Shown here piece after piece: positions 1 through 10,600 of a stretch of DNA of 64,000 nucleotides. The translations under genes were made by a program, and so were the position numbers. Source of the stretch: Euclidia mi (lineage: Eukaryota; Arthropoda; Insecta; Lepidoptera; Erebidae); NCBI GenBank assembly GCA_944739405.2, contig OX123187.2, forward strand, positions 45,798,394 through 45,862,393, read 5' to 3'. The notes beneath the pieces are model-generated. The model was not told the DNA's origin, made no database searches, and saw only the letters and a program-made list of their open reading frames with translations. Every line of letters begins with the position of its first letter. The first letter of the stretch is position 1.

Positions 1-174
1 AATACAATAAGAATTCGATTGTTTGCGTTTGTCTACGCAACTAGTAACTACGCTCGTCGCTCCGACATCCGCTATAGAAATCGATTTCTAAAATCGGTTT
101 TTGAAATCGATTTCAGTATCTGAAATCGAATTTGTATCGGTTTGCGGAAAAATCCGAAAACGCCCATGCCTACT

Positions 175-279
175 GTAAACGAGGTAGATGCGGCGGACTG
201 GAAAAAGTGTTTCGAAAACTGGTTCAGACGCATGAAACTTTGTATAGAGGCTGGTGAAGAGTACTTTGAAAAGATGTAA
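175..279 (+). pseudogene. mariner-like transposase, C-terminal remnant
   Basis: A 34-codon open stretch ends in TAA at 277-279 and reads like the last residues of a mariner transposase (AADWKKCFENWF, then a tail ending EYFEKM). No catalytic part is present upstream, where the sequence is low-complexity with repeated ATCGATTT motifs (75-135). It is a 5'-truncated DNA-transposon fossil. The assignment rests on the C-terminal pattern only. Confidence 0.55.
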
Positions 280-397
280 TAAAATATATTTACTTAGATA
301 TAGAACATTTTTTTAGTGTCGCTAAACTTTCTGAGTGTCCCACGTATGTACATATTCAAGATTGCTAAAATTATCGAATGCTAAACGGTGTAGTAGC

Positions 398-505
398 TTG
401 CAGCGGCTGGACACTATAAGAGCTGAAAATCGGGATCAGTGGCGTGCCATTGGAGGGGCTTATATCCAGCAGTGGACTACGGCAGACTGATCATGATGAT
501 GATGA
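398..505 (+). repeat. RTE-like LINE 3' end
   Basis: Positions 398-490 are open and end in TGA. They encode a tail with the pattern RDQWRAIGGAYIQQW, typical of the last residues of RTE/jockey-like ORF2 proteins in insect genomes, and are followed directly by a (GATGAT)n tail. The same type of tail is seen at 51209-51367 and 60686-60845. It is a 5'-truncated retroposed fragment. Confidence 0.6.
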
Positions 506-1777
506 CACGGTGAAGGTAAAAATCGTGTGGAAAGTTCTCCATTATGTTCTTGACCGATATGTGAACACTGGCTAGCGTTGTGGACTAACCTAACCCTTCT
601 CTTTGTGAAAAGAGACCTGCGCTCAACAGTGCAGCAGTGTGACAGATAATAAACAAAGCTGACGATGGTGAAGCTTTTTTAAGACCGCTGGTGGCTGTGT
701 TCAGACGCAGATCTCTATTACTAAAAATACCGCTCGAGGTGCTCGTACCAGCAATAATCCTGTCTCCCGGGGGTTATCACACTAATAAAGATCAAGATCA
801 AAGAACACAGATCACGTATAACGTTTTCCCGAGTGGGGATAAACCCACAACACGCGTCTCTGATAAAGTGGTGAGACGGCAGCTAAAACCACTACGCCAT
901 TGTCAATGCCGGGTGCTTGGCTTTTTTTATTTTAATAAATAGATACTCCCAGCAGTGTATTAGCAAACGCGCCAATCGCAAATAGTACCTACCTGGGTAC
1001 AGTATCGTGTGGGCACGGTCATTAGTATTCGCCAATACGTACCGCACGTAAGCACGTGGTCACCCATACAACTGTGCAAGCATTGCTTAACTTTACCTAG
1101 GGTATTGTATTGTCTGTGACTTTACCGATCTGTTACGAACGCCAAGCCAAGCCAAGTTTCGCTATGGGCTCTACTATCGAATTCAAGTTCTAAACTAGGA
1201 CTTGAATTTGAGGCTATTATTTTACAAAATAGCTAGGTTACTTAACGAAAAGGTAACACTTACGTAAAATATATACCACCATAACCACCATGAAAGAACA
1301 CAATAATTATAAATCATTTGTTGATACAAATTACAAAGAATACAAAGTATAAACAAAGAATTTGTTTTGGCGCCATTTCATCGTGTGCCAGATTAAATAG
1401 ATATTTCGTTCAAAAACCTACATTGTGCAACAAGATGATGAATGAATATTTATTTCTTTTAGAATTTTACAAATCGTTATGGTAGATTTCTTTTTGTAAA
1501 GGCATCATCATGTATTATTTTAGTTGTTTTGGTTCATTAAAAGAAGTAAGAACATATTTAAATAAACTATTTTGAAAAGGGCCGAAGATAATATTGATAT
1601 TTTCTGAACGACTGAAGAAATTTTACTTTTTCAAAGTTGTCAAATGGTGGTCAAATGTCAAATGAAAGGTAAACAAAAAACAGTGAATATTCATTGTAAA
1701 CAATAAAGTATAACATACTCGCAACTAATGTAAGAGACATCGTAGTCGTACTAGTTATAAAGACATAATAAATAATA
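506..1777. other. intergenic region upstream of MRNIP homologue
   Basis: No gene is supported here. Positions 600-950 are richer in GC and look like a degenerate dispersed repeat; the 83-codon open frame at 691-942 starts in that repeat and resembles nothing I recognise. Short direct repeats of CCAAG occur near 1142-1157. The 5' UTR and promoter of the MRNIP homologue must lie in the AT-rich part before 1778, but no TATA box or initiator is convincing. Confidence 0.4.
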
Positions 1778-2753
1778 ATGCCTCAAACGTTCCAAGTTCT
1801 GCGATGCTTCAAATGCTTGGTTTTTCAAGTAAGTACCTAGTATCTAAACCGTTGAGGTTATGTTATTTAGCTTTATTAGCGAATAATATAATATAATTTT
1901 ACAATACTTTTCTATATTTCTGCAGGTTCACCAGATGAAAAAATCAAGTAAATGGGAATGTAAAATGTGTGGCGAGAAGCAGTCTATAAAAAGAAATTAT
2001 GGAATAGGTACTGGCAAAGACTGTAGAGTACACGTACAAAAACTCAATTGTTTGAGAGGTGAAATAGACGAATTTAAATGTAGCCAAATGCGAAGAAATG
2101 TAGATAGTGATGAGGAGGAAGATGTTGAAACGAATATCCAAAATATAGAACCACAAACAGCTCCTCAAACACTTTTGACTAAAGATAGTAAATGGTCTAA
2201 CTATGTGGATGAACCGGAGATTTCAGAGCATCAGAAGGAACCTATGCGGCTTGGTGACGCTGAAGTGGTTCTGGAGATCCCTAAGAAACAAAGGAAACAG
2301 TTCCAAAATTACTCTAATAACTACAAGAGATGCAAAAGTAATTATACTAAAACTGACAGTAATGTATTGCAAAATAATGACTCTAATAGTGAAGTAGATA
2401 TAAGGTTATGTTCTAATGGTTACAAGGCTCCAGAATTTAAAGCTAGCTATAGTAAAACCATTCTAGACTCTGCTAAGGTTAAATCAGCTATTTTCCCTCA
2501 AAAGCTAAACAACACCTTAGAAGCTGAAGTTACTCCAGTTACTTTCCCTGAAAGTCAATTAAAGGAAAACTTCAAGCCCAAGGTGCCTGTAAAAAAATTT
2601 GTTCCACCAGTAATAAATAAAAACTCTAAGTGGGCACAGTTTGCTGAAGAAGAACAGGATATTAGCATTCCTCCCAGTTTGGAAGCATCACAGAATAATC
2701 TGAAGTTTTCTCTGTGTGATGATGATGATCTTGATAATGTTCTGGATATATAA
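1778..2753 (+). CDS. MRNIP: MRN complex-interacting protein homologue (MRNIP)
   Basis: Two exons, 1778-1828 and 1926-2753, flank a 97-bp GT-AG intron (phase 0) and give 292 aa. The N-terminus carries a zinc-ribbon-like Cys quartet (Cys10, Cys13, Cys29, Cys32) followed by the family signature around CGEKQS, YGIGTGKDCR and HVQKLN, which matches vertebrate MRNIP (formerly C5orf45). The rest is hydrophilic and probably disordered. SKW occurs at about residues 25, 105 and 251, the last two followed by acidic stretches, and the C-terminus is acidic (CDDDDLDNVLDI). In vertebrates MRNIP binds MRE11-RAD50-NBS1 and supports damage signalling in the nucleus; the same role here is inferred. The start is chosen because exon 1 supplies the first Cys pair; an in-frame ATG at 1935 would lose it. 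Confidence 0.88.
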
Positions 2754-2989
2754 AGCAATAAGTCCTTTTGATCACAGATCACACACTTCAGAAGACATAA
2801 CACATGTCATAAGTTTGTTAGATTTAAAACAAGTGTTTAGGTATTTATTTAGAGCTTTGTTTATGGATAGTGCAGCTGTTTATGTTATGTTCTGGCTCAC
2901 ATTTATAGGGTAAATTAAAAACAACTGTCATGTTTTGTACTAAAAGAGTAAACAAAGTATTTTTATAATTTAATAAGGGTTAAAAATTC

Positions 2990-2995
2990 AATAAA
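2990..2995 (+). other. polyadenylation signal for MRNIP homologue
   Basis: AATAAA lies 237 bp downstream of the MRNIP stop codon and is the first canonical hexamer after it. It faces the opposing signal at 3017-3022, so the two transcripts probably end within a few tens of bases of each other or overlap slightly. Confidence 0.5.
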
Positions 2996-3016
2996 ATTCA
3001 TATATTTTCCAATAAT

Positions 3017-3022
3017 TTTATT
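3017..3022 (-). other. candidate distal polyadenylation signal for Sulf1
   Basis: TTTATT on the plus strand is AATAAA on the minus strand, downstream of the Sulf1 coding end. Other minus-strand hexamers (for example near 3376 and 3731) are possible more proximal signals, so the true 3' end is not fixed by sequence alone. Confidence 0.35.
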
Positions 3023-3922
3023 ATTACAACCAATACACATTATCATCACAATGGCAACAGTTTAATATCACTTTCATTAATGTCTACTAGATAAATAGCG
3101 AGTGTACTACAGGCATACTCTTACGTCATAACACCTACAGCAAACTCCAGTGATTACATCCAACAGAGGCCTTATCGTTCCCATACATTACGTAATGTAA
3201 TACACATATCACTTGCACTCATGTCCCCAGGGCTCAAGCAGGCCCCTAACGCCTTACTATCACAACTTGTGTAGTAACCGCTTCAAGCTAAAGAATAACA
3301 ATATTACTTGGATAATAATTGCAGAATATTTTTAAAGCTACATGTACACAGACTCATAGAAGTTCTATAGAGATTTATTGTACCTGCTGACTTATGAAAT
3401 TGTTAAAGCTAGTTTTATTTTAAATATTATATAAAATATCTAAAACAGTATAGACACTAATTCCAAATGTTTCTCTTTTATGGGCAGTGAAAATTTCATA
3501 ATACTTAATTTAAAATCTCGAATCTGCAAGTTGTAGATGTATTCAATAGTCTAAAAATTCCGAAGACAGTAAAGACAGCTGTATAGTACAGAACATGTAG
3601 AATACATATAGGAAGCCCTACTACTTTCGATGTATAGTAAGAATATCTTAGAATATATAAACATTCACTTATGTATAATACCATTCAGACTGTTCCTATT
3701 TTTACGTACAAAGATTTAAATTGTTTCATGTAAGGTTTTATTGAAATCTCTATATCTTTTTATAGATCCATAAGTTTCTTTCATCTAACAATCACTTATC
3801 TGTATCGGTCGCACTGTAGGCCGATTTTATGTCCTGCGTCCGTAACTAATTCCAAACTATCGTTATTGCTCCCGCCCCGTGCTGCCTGCCAAAGTACCCT
3901 CCAAGTAAAGCAGTGTGGCTGC
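3023..3922 (-). other. presumed Sulf1 3' UTR / intergenic
   Basis: About 900 bases of AT-rich sequence without an open frame of interest lie between the last possible Sulf1 exon and the convergent MRNIP 3' end. No transposon was recognised, which fits a retained 3' UTR. The part nearest the coding sequence (3840-3960) is more GC-rich. Confidence 0.4.
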
Positions 3923-4038
3923 TTAGTGTAGTTTTCCATAATAAACAGCAGTACAGTGACTAGTAGGGCGCCATATGCCTACGTCTGTGAAGCTCCCGCG
4001 CTCGCGCGTAACGCCGACCGTAGCTCCATCGCCATGCC
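3923..4038 (-). CDS. Sulf1: possible alternative last exon of Sulf1
   Basis: If the donor at 4478/4477 is used, the first acceptor giving a sensible open frame is TCAACAG before 4038. It would add GHGDGATVGVTRERGS and a further 21 residues ending at TAA 3923-3925. The stretch is GC-rich compared with its surroundings, but the acceptor has a poor pyrimidine tract and the peptide has no known relative. Splicing is inferred. Confidence 0.3.
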
Positions 4039-4469
4039 CTGTTGACCAAACATTTGTATCAATTTTTTTTAGAAGCAACAGAAATGTGCAAAGGTCTGCG
4101 TACTCATCCATAAACGAGCATTTTAAATTTAATATCTGTGCATGGTGAATAACGTTTTATTGCATAGTTGATACCGTTGTTGCATCTCAAAATTTGTCGG
4201 TAGTTTTCATTCTGGGTGGCTTTGTTTTTGATGTCGTATTATTTTTACAGTAAGGACAATGATTGATTTTGCTACATGAAACTATTTTCAAAATTATAGT
4301 ATACCTTTCATTATATCCAACATTGTCACCCCTATACAAGTGATCATCGTAGCGGTCCTCAAACCGGCGGTTTACCGGCTCCTCACTGCTACCTGTAATA
4401 TAATTTGTTATCAGTTTATGTCCTTTCTGTATTTCACTATAATATGTATATTCTTTTGTCTGGATTCCG

Positions 4470-4609
4470 CTACTTACCGATTGGGTTTGAATGCGAAAAT
4501 CGTCTACACGAAGGGCCTCGGCACGTGAGAAGCTGTTGCAACTGATTATGGAAATATTCCTTCTCAGCGGGAGTCAGATACTTCACCCTGTTTTGCGTTT
4601 CAAATGGAT
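4470..4609 (-). CDS. Sulf1: Sulf1 exon l with first stop codon
   Basis: Completes a split Asp and encodes DPFETQNRVKYLTPAEKE, then QLQQLLTCRGPSCRRF, matching the end of animal SULFs, and stops NPIGK-TAG at 4470-4472. The stop lies inside a consensus splice donor (GTAAGT at 4477-4472), so the transcript either terminates here or splices at 4478 into a further exon. Confidence 0.85.
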
Positions 4610-7600
4610 CTGAAAACACATTACAGATTTATAAACTGCATCAAGAAAGATAACTATTCTTTTGGAATACTTTGACTCTTTAACTCACCAATTCTCAAGT
4701 TATAATAAGTGACCATTCCCGTAATAAATTCGCAATAGAGTAAGTTGTGTGTCGCGTTGATGGTGCGCACACAGTTGTATGTGTTGTTTGAGGTACTCAT
4801 GCAGAAGCAGAAAGGTCCAGCTGTCCAAAACGGAGCAGTGCGCCAGTGATCATTGTCGTGACGATAGCAGTTCATCCGTTCTGATTCACACAGCCTTTCG
4901 AGTTCCGCCTGAAAACACAATTAATTAATTAATCTTAATATATAAAATCCTTGCGTTACTGACTGACTGACAGACACGCTACAACCGAAACTATTGGGCG
5001 CAGGAAGCTGTAATTTGGCACGTATGTTCCTTGGGGACCGTAGGGGTGCACTAAGAAGGGATTTCCCGAAATTCCCACGGGATCGGCCAAAACGGGTAAA
5101 TTAAAAAAAATGCTGGCGTAGCTGCTGGCGTCCTCTAGTTCTCTATAAGTATATCCAATCACTTTAGACAAGAATATCCACAATCCATTTACATACCCTT
5201 TTCCTTGCTTTCCTTAACTTCTTTTGCAGCAACTGCGCTTTCCTTTTTCTCTGCTCTTCTCTCGCCCTTTGTGCAGCTTCTAAGTAGCTGTGTCCAGGCC
5301 CTCTTGATTTCCTGTCAGTTGGAAAGAAAGTTGTAAAAATTGGTCTTTGACGTGAACTAAGAAACTTCTCTTTATATTTATCTTACCTATTCTCTTCGCA
5401 ATAACAGACGTGCTTGTCCTCATTTTCAATAAACAACGGGTGCAGTCTTCTTTGGAATACGTCAACAGGTTTGTCGAAGATACCCATAGATTTGGCAGTT
5501 CCTTTATTGGGATTCGTTTGTTCATATTCTGAAGCATCAAGCCTTGCTGGACCAAGATTCAAAGGTGATATTGTCGTATGTCTTGACGTAGTTGATTTAG
5601 CGGTAGTAGTGCTAGTTGAACTAGTAGTCGATTCGGTAGTAGTGCTACTACTTATAGCAGATGTGCTTGTTGGCTTTTCTGTTGAAAGGAATTTGTCTAT
5701 AGTAGAGCTAAAATATTGTACATTGCGAGAGAAGTATCCCTCATCTGTGGAATTTTCTTCGGGTGCTCGTTTTGTCGACACATCGACGAGTTTTGTAAAT
5801 TCTGTCGTGACTTCGTCATCAGTTGTTGGTACACTTTGTAGCGTAAATTTATCGTCTTCTACACTGTTCTGGTCGAAATAATTTCTTTCTATAATAACGG
5901 TAGTCACTTGTGGTTTCGGCAATTCTGCATTGATCCCGGTAATGTTGATGTTTGCTTCATCCACTTCATTAGTGATGTTAGGTGTTGGAGTCGTAGGTGC
6001 TTTAGTTGTAGTTTCATTTTTTAACTGTATGCCAAACACATCGTCTTTGGTTTTAGCATTAATTGTAGGAATCACATATTCGTTAGTTTGTTTGAATTTC
6101 TTTTCGTGCATTGTACTGTTTCTATGTTTTGGTTTTACTCTGTGGAATCTACCTTTGCGGAAATGTTCCTTAGAACTATTATGATCGTGAGTAAGATTCT
6201 TGTTAAAAAGATGATTATTGACTATAGGAGGGTGAACGGTCTGTGTTTGAGTTTCTAAAACAGGTTTGGCGGTTTTTAAGTGTCTTTTTATTTCCTTCAA
6301 ATCCTCTAGTTTTGTTCTTAGCTGTCTTATTTGATCTTCTAAACTAAGCCTATTTGTGTGCCATGCCTTCAAATCATTATAAATAGTTTGTGAACAATTT
6401 ACTGTTCCATCTTTTTCTATTTTACATTCTAGTGATGATTCATTGTTGTTCATAATAACATCGTTCTTTTTGTGTTTATTGTGGTGTGTGTTCCAATTAT
6501 GTTGAGCCCTACGTTTTATTCTTTTATGGTCTACATTTTCTTTGGTACGTTCGTAAGCCTCAAGGAATGCTTCCGTTTCCTTTATTAGTTTGTCTATCTT
6601 ATCTTTAGTATCCAAGCTTTCTTGTTCATCAATGGGTTCGTTTTTGAAACTCAAGTGCCCTATACTTGGATTTTCTTTAAGAATACTGTCGACTGTGTTC
6701 GGTTCAAAGACATCATTATCTATAGACCTTCGGGTACGAGTAGCATTTTCTTTAATGAGTTCTCCAGGCCGCCTGGCTATAGTACCATCTGTCTCCAATC
6801 GAGTGTACACTAGTCCGCTTGGTGTAAAACAGGCACATTTCTTTGTACTCATCTTTGACTGCCCCGAAATTGGATCAGTCTGTAAAACAGAAAGAAACGA
6901 CTTTTTAAACCAACAAGGTGCTTCACATGGAATCATAAATTAATGCCATATCGTCTTTTTGTGATAATTACCTCGTATCTGCACTTGTGCCTTCTCCATC
7001 GTCCGTTCACCAACACGCACTTCCACTTTCTTCCCGCGGAGCAAGGCGCACGTAGTTCTGCTTTAGAACAGTCAGCGGCGATGCGGGCTGCTTTACTTTC
7101 CATACTTGCGTCGGCTGCCTCTGTAACATTAAATCTCTATTATAGCTCCACATTTTGATTATTTCTACTTGTTTGTGTTTTCATCAAAAATCAGTGAATG
7201 GATTTTGATTAGACTACCTGCTCCGATTTCAAAGATGATATTCTGACTGAAATGCTGGTTCTAAAGAGTCGGATAAAAGAAAATAACCGCAGTGGTAGGT
7301 TGTAAACAAAGTAAGTAGCGCAAACCATGGCAACTAGAACTTACATTTTGCTTAAACCCATATATTTTATCGATTCGACACGCTTTACAGTTTTGCTTGC
7401 CAAAATGTAATCTCGAAGGATCATACCAGTAGGTACGTTAAGTTTTCGAAGTTTGTATGAAGAAAATATTGTAGGCACGATGTAATCTACGCGGAAGAAG
7501 TGGATACATATTAGTACTTACTTATAATATTTAGAGTTTGAAAAAACTTGTGTTTTGCACTTATTTTTTATGTAAGTATAAATAAATACAGTATATAAGT

Positions 7601-10600
7601 GAAGAAATAACGAGACTTACGGTCAAAAAATTTGCTCCCTGGTGAGAGATAGTTGGGCTGCTCCTCGGCGTCGAGCGCTTTCTCGAGGCTGGCCTCCAGT
7701 AGCGGGTTGTGACTCTCATTCGTTATAAGCGGCTCCGAGGATTTGGACTTCATTGAATCGCTTACTTCACTCTCTGAGCTTTCCTATATAAGAAAATAAA
7801 TTCTCAAATAAACTGCCTCCGTGGTCCAGTGGATAGCGTATGCGACTGCTGATCGGAGGTCCTGGGTTCGATTCCAGGGTCGGGCAAAAGTATTACTGAG
7901 TTTTTCCGAATTCTCAGTAGCAGCACGGAGTCTGGTGATGTGCCCGATAACGGCAATAGGCTCGCCCCCTATTACGTGGGACCTAAAAATTCATGGCAAA
8001 ATGTGGGTGTCATATTACACCTCTGCCTATCCCTTCAGGGATATACAGACGTGAGTCTATAAAAAAAATAAAAATAAAATTAAACTTCATTAAAATCACT
8101 TAATGAATTTTGAAAGACTTCCAAATCTTCCAATAAACGCGAGTCAATTTTATTTATTATAACTAGAGATATTCCTGGAATTACGATTTTTGGGAAGAGA
8201 CCGGGATAGGCATTTTCAAAAACTCATTACGTTAGTTGGGGAAAACTATATAACCATGTGAGATCTAAAATATACTTGAGAGGAAAAAAAGAGAAAGCGT
8301 ATAAGTATCATCATTCTCATCTATCCTCACATCGTCATCATCATCGTCTGGCTCGAGGAAGTCGTCGTCATCCGTGTCCTCATCGAAGTCGCCGCTCTCT
8401 GACGAGTGAGGGGGGGAAGTGGTCGCTCTGTTCTCGTTCATCTCGCGGCTGTACTTGTTCTCTCGGGACCGGTGACCCATGCCGGGGATGTCGCGACGAC
8501 CGGAGCTGCAGGCAAAAGATTTATGTTTTTTTATTATAAGACATGTAGGTAGGAAGTAAAAGGAGTAATATCTATTTTGGGTGTCAGTCAAATGGTATGA
8601 TTAGGTAAGGCAAATCTGTCTAAACATTAAATTTTCTGATCCTATTGAAGAACTCTAAATTAGGAGAAGAGCCATACTCAGACCAAGATGAATCACTTTA
8701 TTCATCCTGCATGTAGAGAAGGTCAATGAAGACGTGAAGATTCATGTTGTACCAATAAAGTAGACCGATTACTTTACGACAACTTTTGAGCATAAGTAGG
8801 TACCTAGTTTTCTGATTGGATCAAAATCATTCGCAACTAATTTTTATCTCGTTCATAACTTACCTTTCGACAAGGAAAGAATCAGGCCAGTGCGCGGCCG
8901 CATGCCTCCTTCGCCTAGGTTGCAGCAGCGGCAGCAGAGAGCGACCGTCCATGTGCGCCGGTGGCTCCACCCCACCCATGTCCAGGAACGTTGGCGCCAA
9001 GTCGATATTCAGGACTATGTCGTCCACACTAAAAAAATAATAGAACCAATTCAACCAATTAACTGATTGTAAAATATGACATCATAGGATTTATTGATGA
9101 GACTTCGTATCAGATTCGTGGTCGCGGAGGACATTACAAACATTAAATCAACGGTCAGAAAGTAAATCTCGATTCGAATTAACAGCTATGGATTGCACAC
9201 AGCGCAGTGGTAAACGACGAGCTACTAAATATTATTTTTCACACAAGTAAAAAAATGTTTAATTATCTTAATATATAAAATCCTTGCATTACTGACTGAC
9301 TGACAGACACGCTACAGCCGAAACTATTGGGCGCAGGAAGCTGAAATTTGGCATGTATGTTCCTTGGGGACCGTAGGGGTGCACTAAGAAGGGATTTCCC
9401 GAAATTCCCACGGGATCGGACAAAACGGGTAAATTAAAAGAAATGCAGGCGTAGCTGCTGGCGTCCTCTAGTATGTTATAAACGATAAAAAAATCACGGT
9501 ACCTATATATTGGGTAGAGTTTAACAAAACACAAAATACTTACACAGTGCCGGGTTCCACTCCAGGCCCTCGTACTAAGAACGGCACTCGGATGTCAAAC
9601 TCAAAGGGAAAGCTTTTCCCTTTGACCAAGCCGAACTGACCCAAGTGGTAGCCATGATCGGACGTGTACACCAAATACGTGTTATCTAACTCGCCCAGGG
9701 CCTTTAGCTCTTGATAAACGCGTTCTACAGCCTGGAAGAAAAGATAAAATTGAGGTTGAAATAATGTTATTGGTTTGCAGCAAGAAGTTTTAAATTGTAA
9801 CAAAAAGACAGACAGATTTTTGGGTTTTCTTAATTATTTTTGTTCAAATATAAGGATGACGAAAATAAATAAGTATCTAAGTACATGGTTTTGTCAAGAA
9901 AATGGACGAGTCTATTTGTTTTATGAAACGAATTGTTTTAGAAACACACTGGTGCATTCTGTATTTTTATGCTGCACGATTCTCAGTTCGATTTCAAGCA
10001 GGTAGAGGTAACTACCTAGATACATACCTACCACTATCAAGTAGGTGGGTAAGTACATAAGTTTACGTATGACTAATGAACGAGCAAAAAACAACCATTA
10101 GCAACAAAAAACATATTCTTAATCCACACAAAATTGAATCATTCTGTCATCGCTGATACGTAGTTCTGGATTTCATCTCGAGAAAACACGAATGTACTAA
10201 ATCAGTTTACGGCTGACGTACCATATCAACACTTTGGAGCGTTTGCAACCGTTTAGTCATCAGCAGATCTGTGAACTGGCGATGTATGGGCTTCATCTTA
10301 TCCGTCACTCGCAGAATCCATTGCTTGTCGGGATTTGGCGCCATATCGTATGTTGGTGTGCTGTAAATTGATAACAAAACATATATTCCAGTGTTAGGTG
10401 TTTAGTCTTTCGATTGGACTATAAATTCTGTCTGCAACGTTTTTCAACAAATTTTATCTATTAGAATATTTTGTGTGTTTTAATTTCATTGGAGACTAGG
10501 TGTTTCCCGCGGTTTCACCCGCGTCCTGAGGGAACTACTTCGCGTACCCGGTTAATTTATAGCCTTAGTTACTCCTTGGTACGTCAGCTATTCACCAGTG

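Noticed and set aside
691..942. 83-codon open frame on the plus strand
   Set aside because: No domain, low-complexity ends, and it lies in repeat-like sequence; nothing supports expression.
4956..5183. 75-codon minus-strand protein in a Sulf1 intron
   Set aside because: It falls within the 205-bp repeat and similar frames appear in other copies; not a cellular gene.
5414..6184. plus-strand frames of 155 and 84 codons
   Set aside because: Antisense shadows of the large Sulf1 exon i.
7822..7890. tRNA gene
   Set aside because: A and B boxes are present, but they belong to the head of a SINE with the repeated 3' body; the cloverleaf does not close well.
8258..8539. 93-codon plus-strand frame rich in Arg, Ser and His
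   Set aside because: Antisense shadow of Sulf1 exon f.
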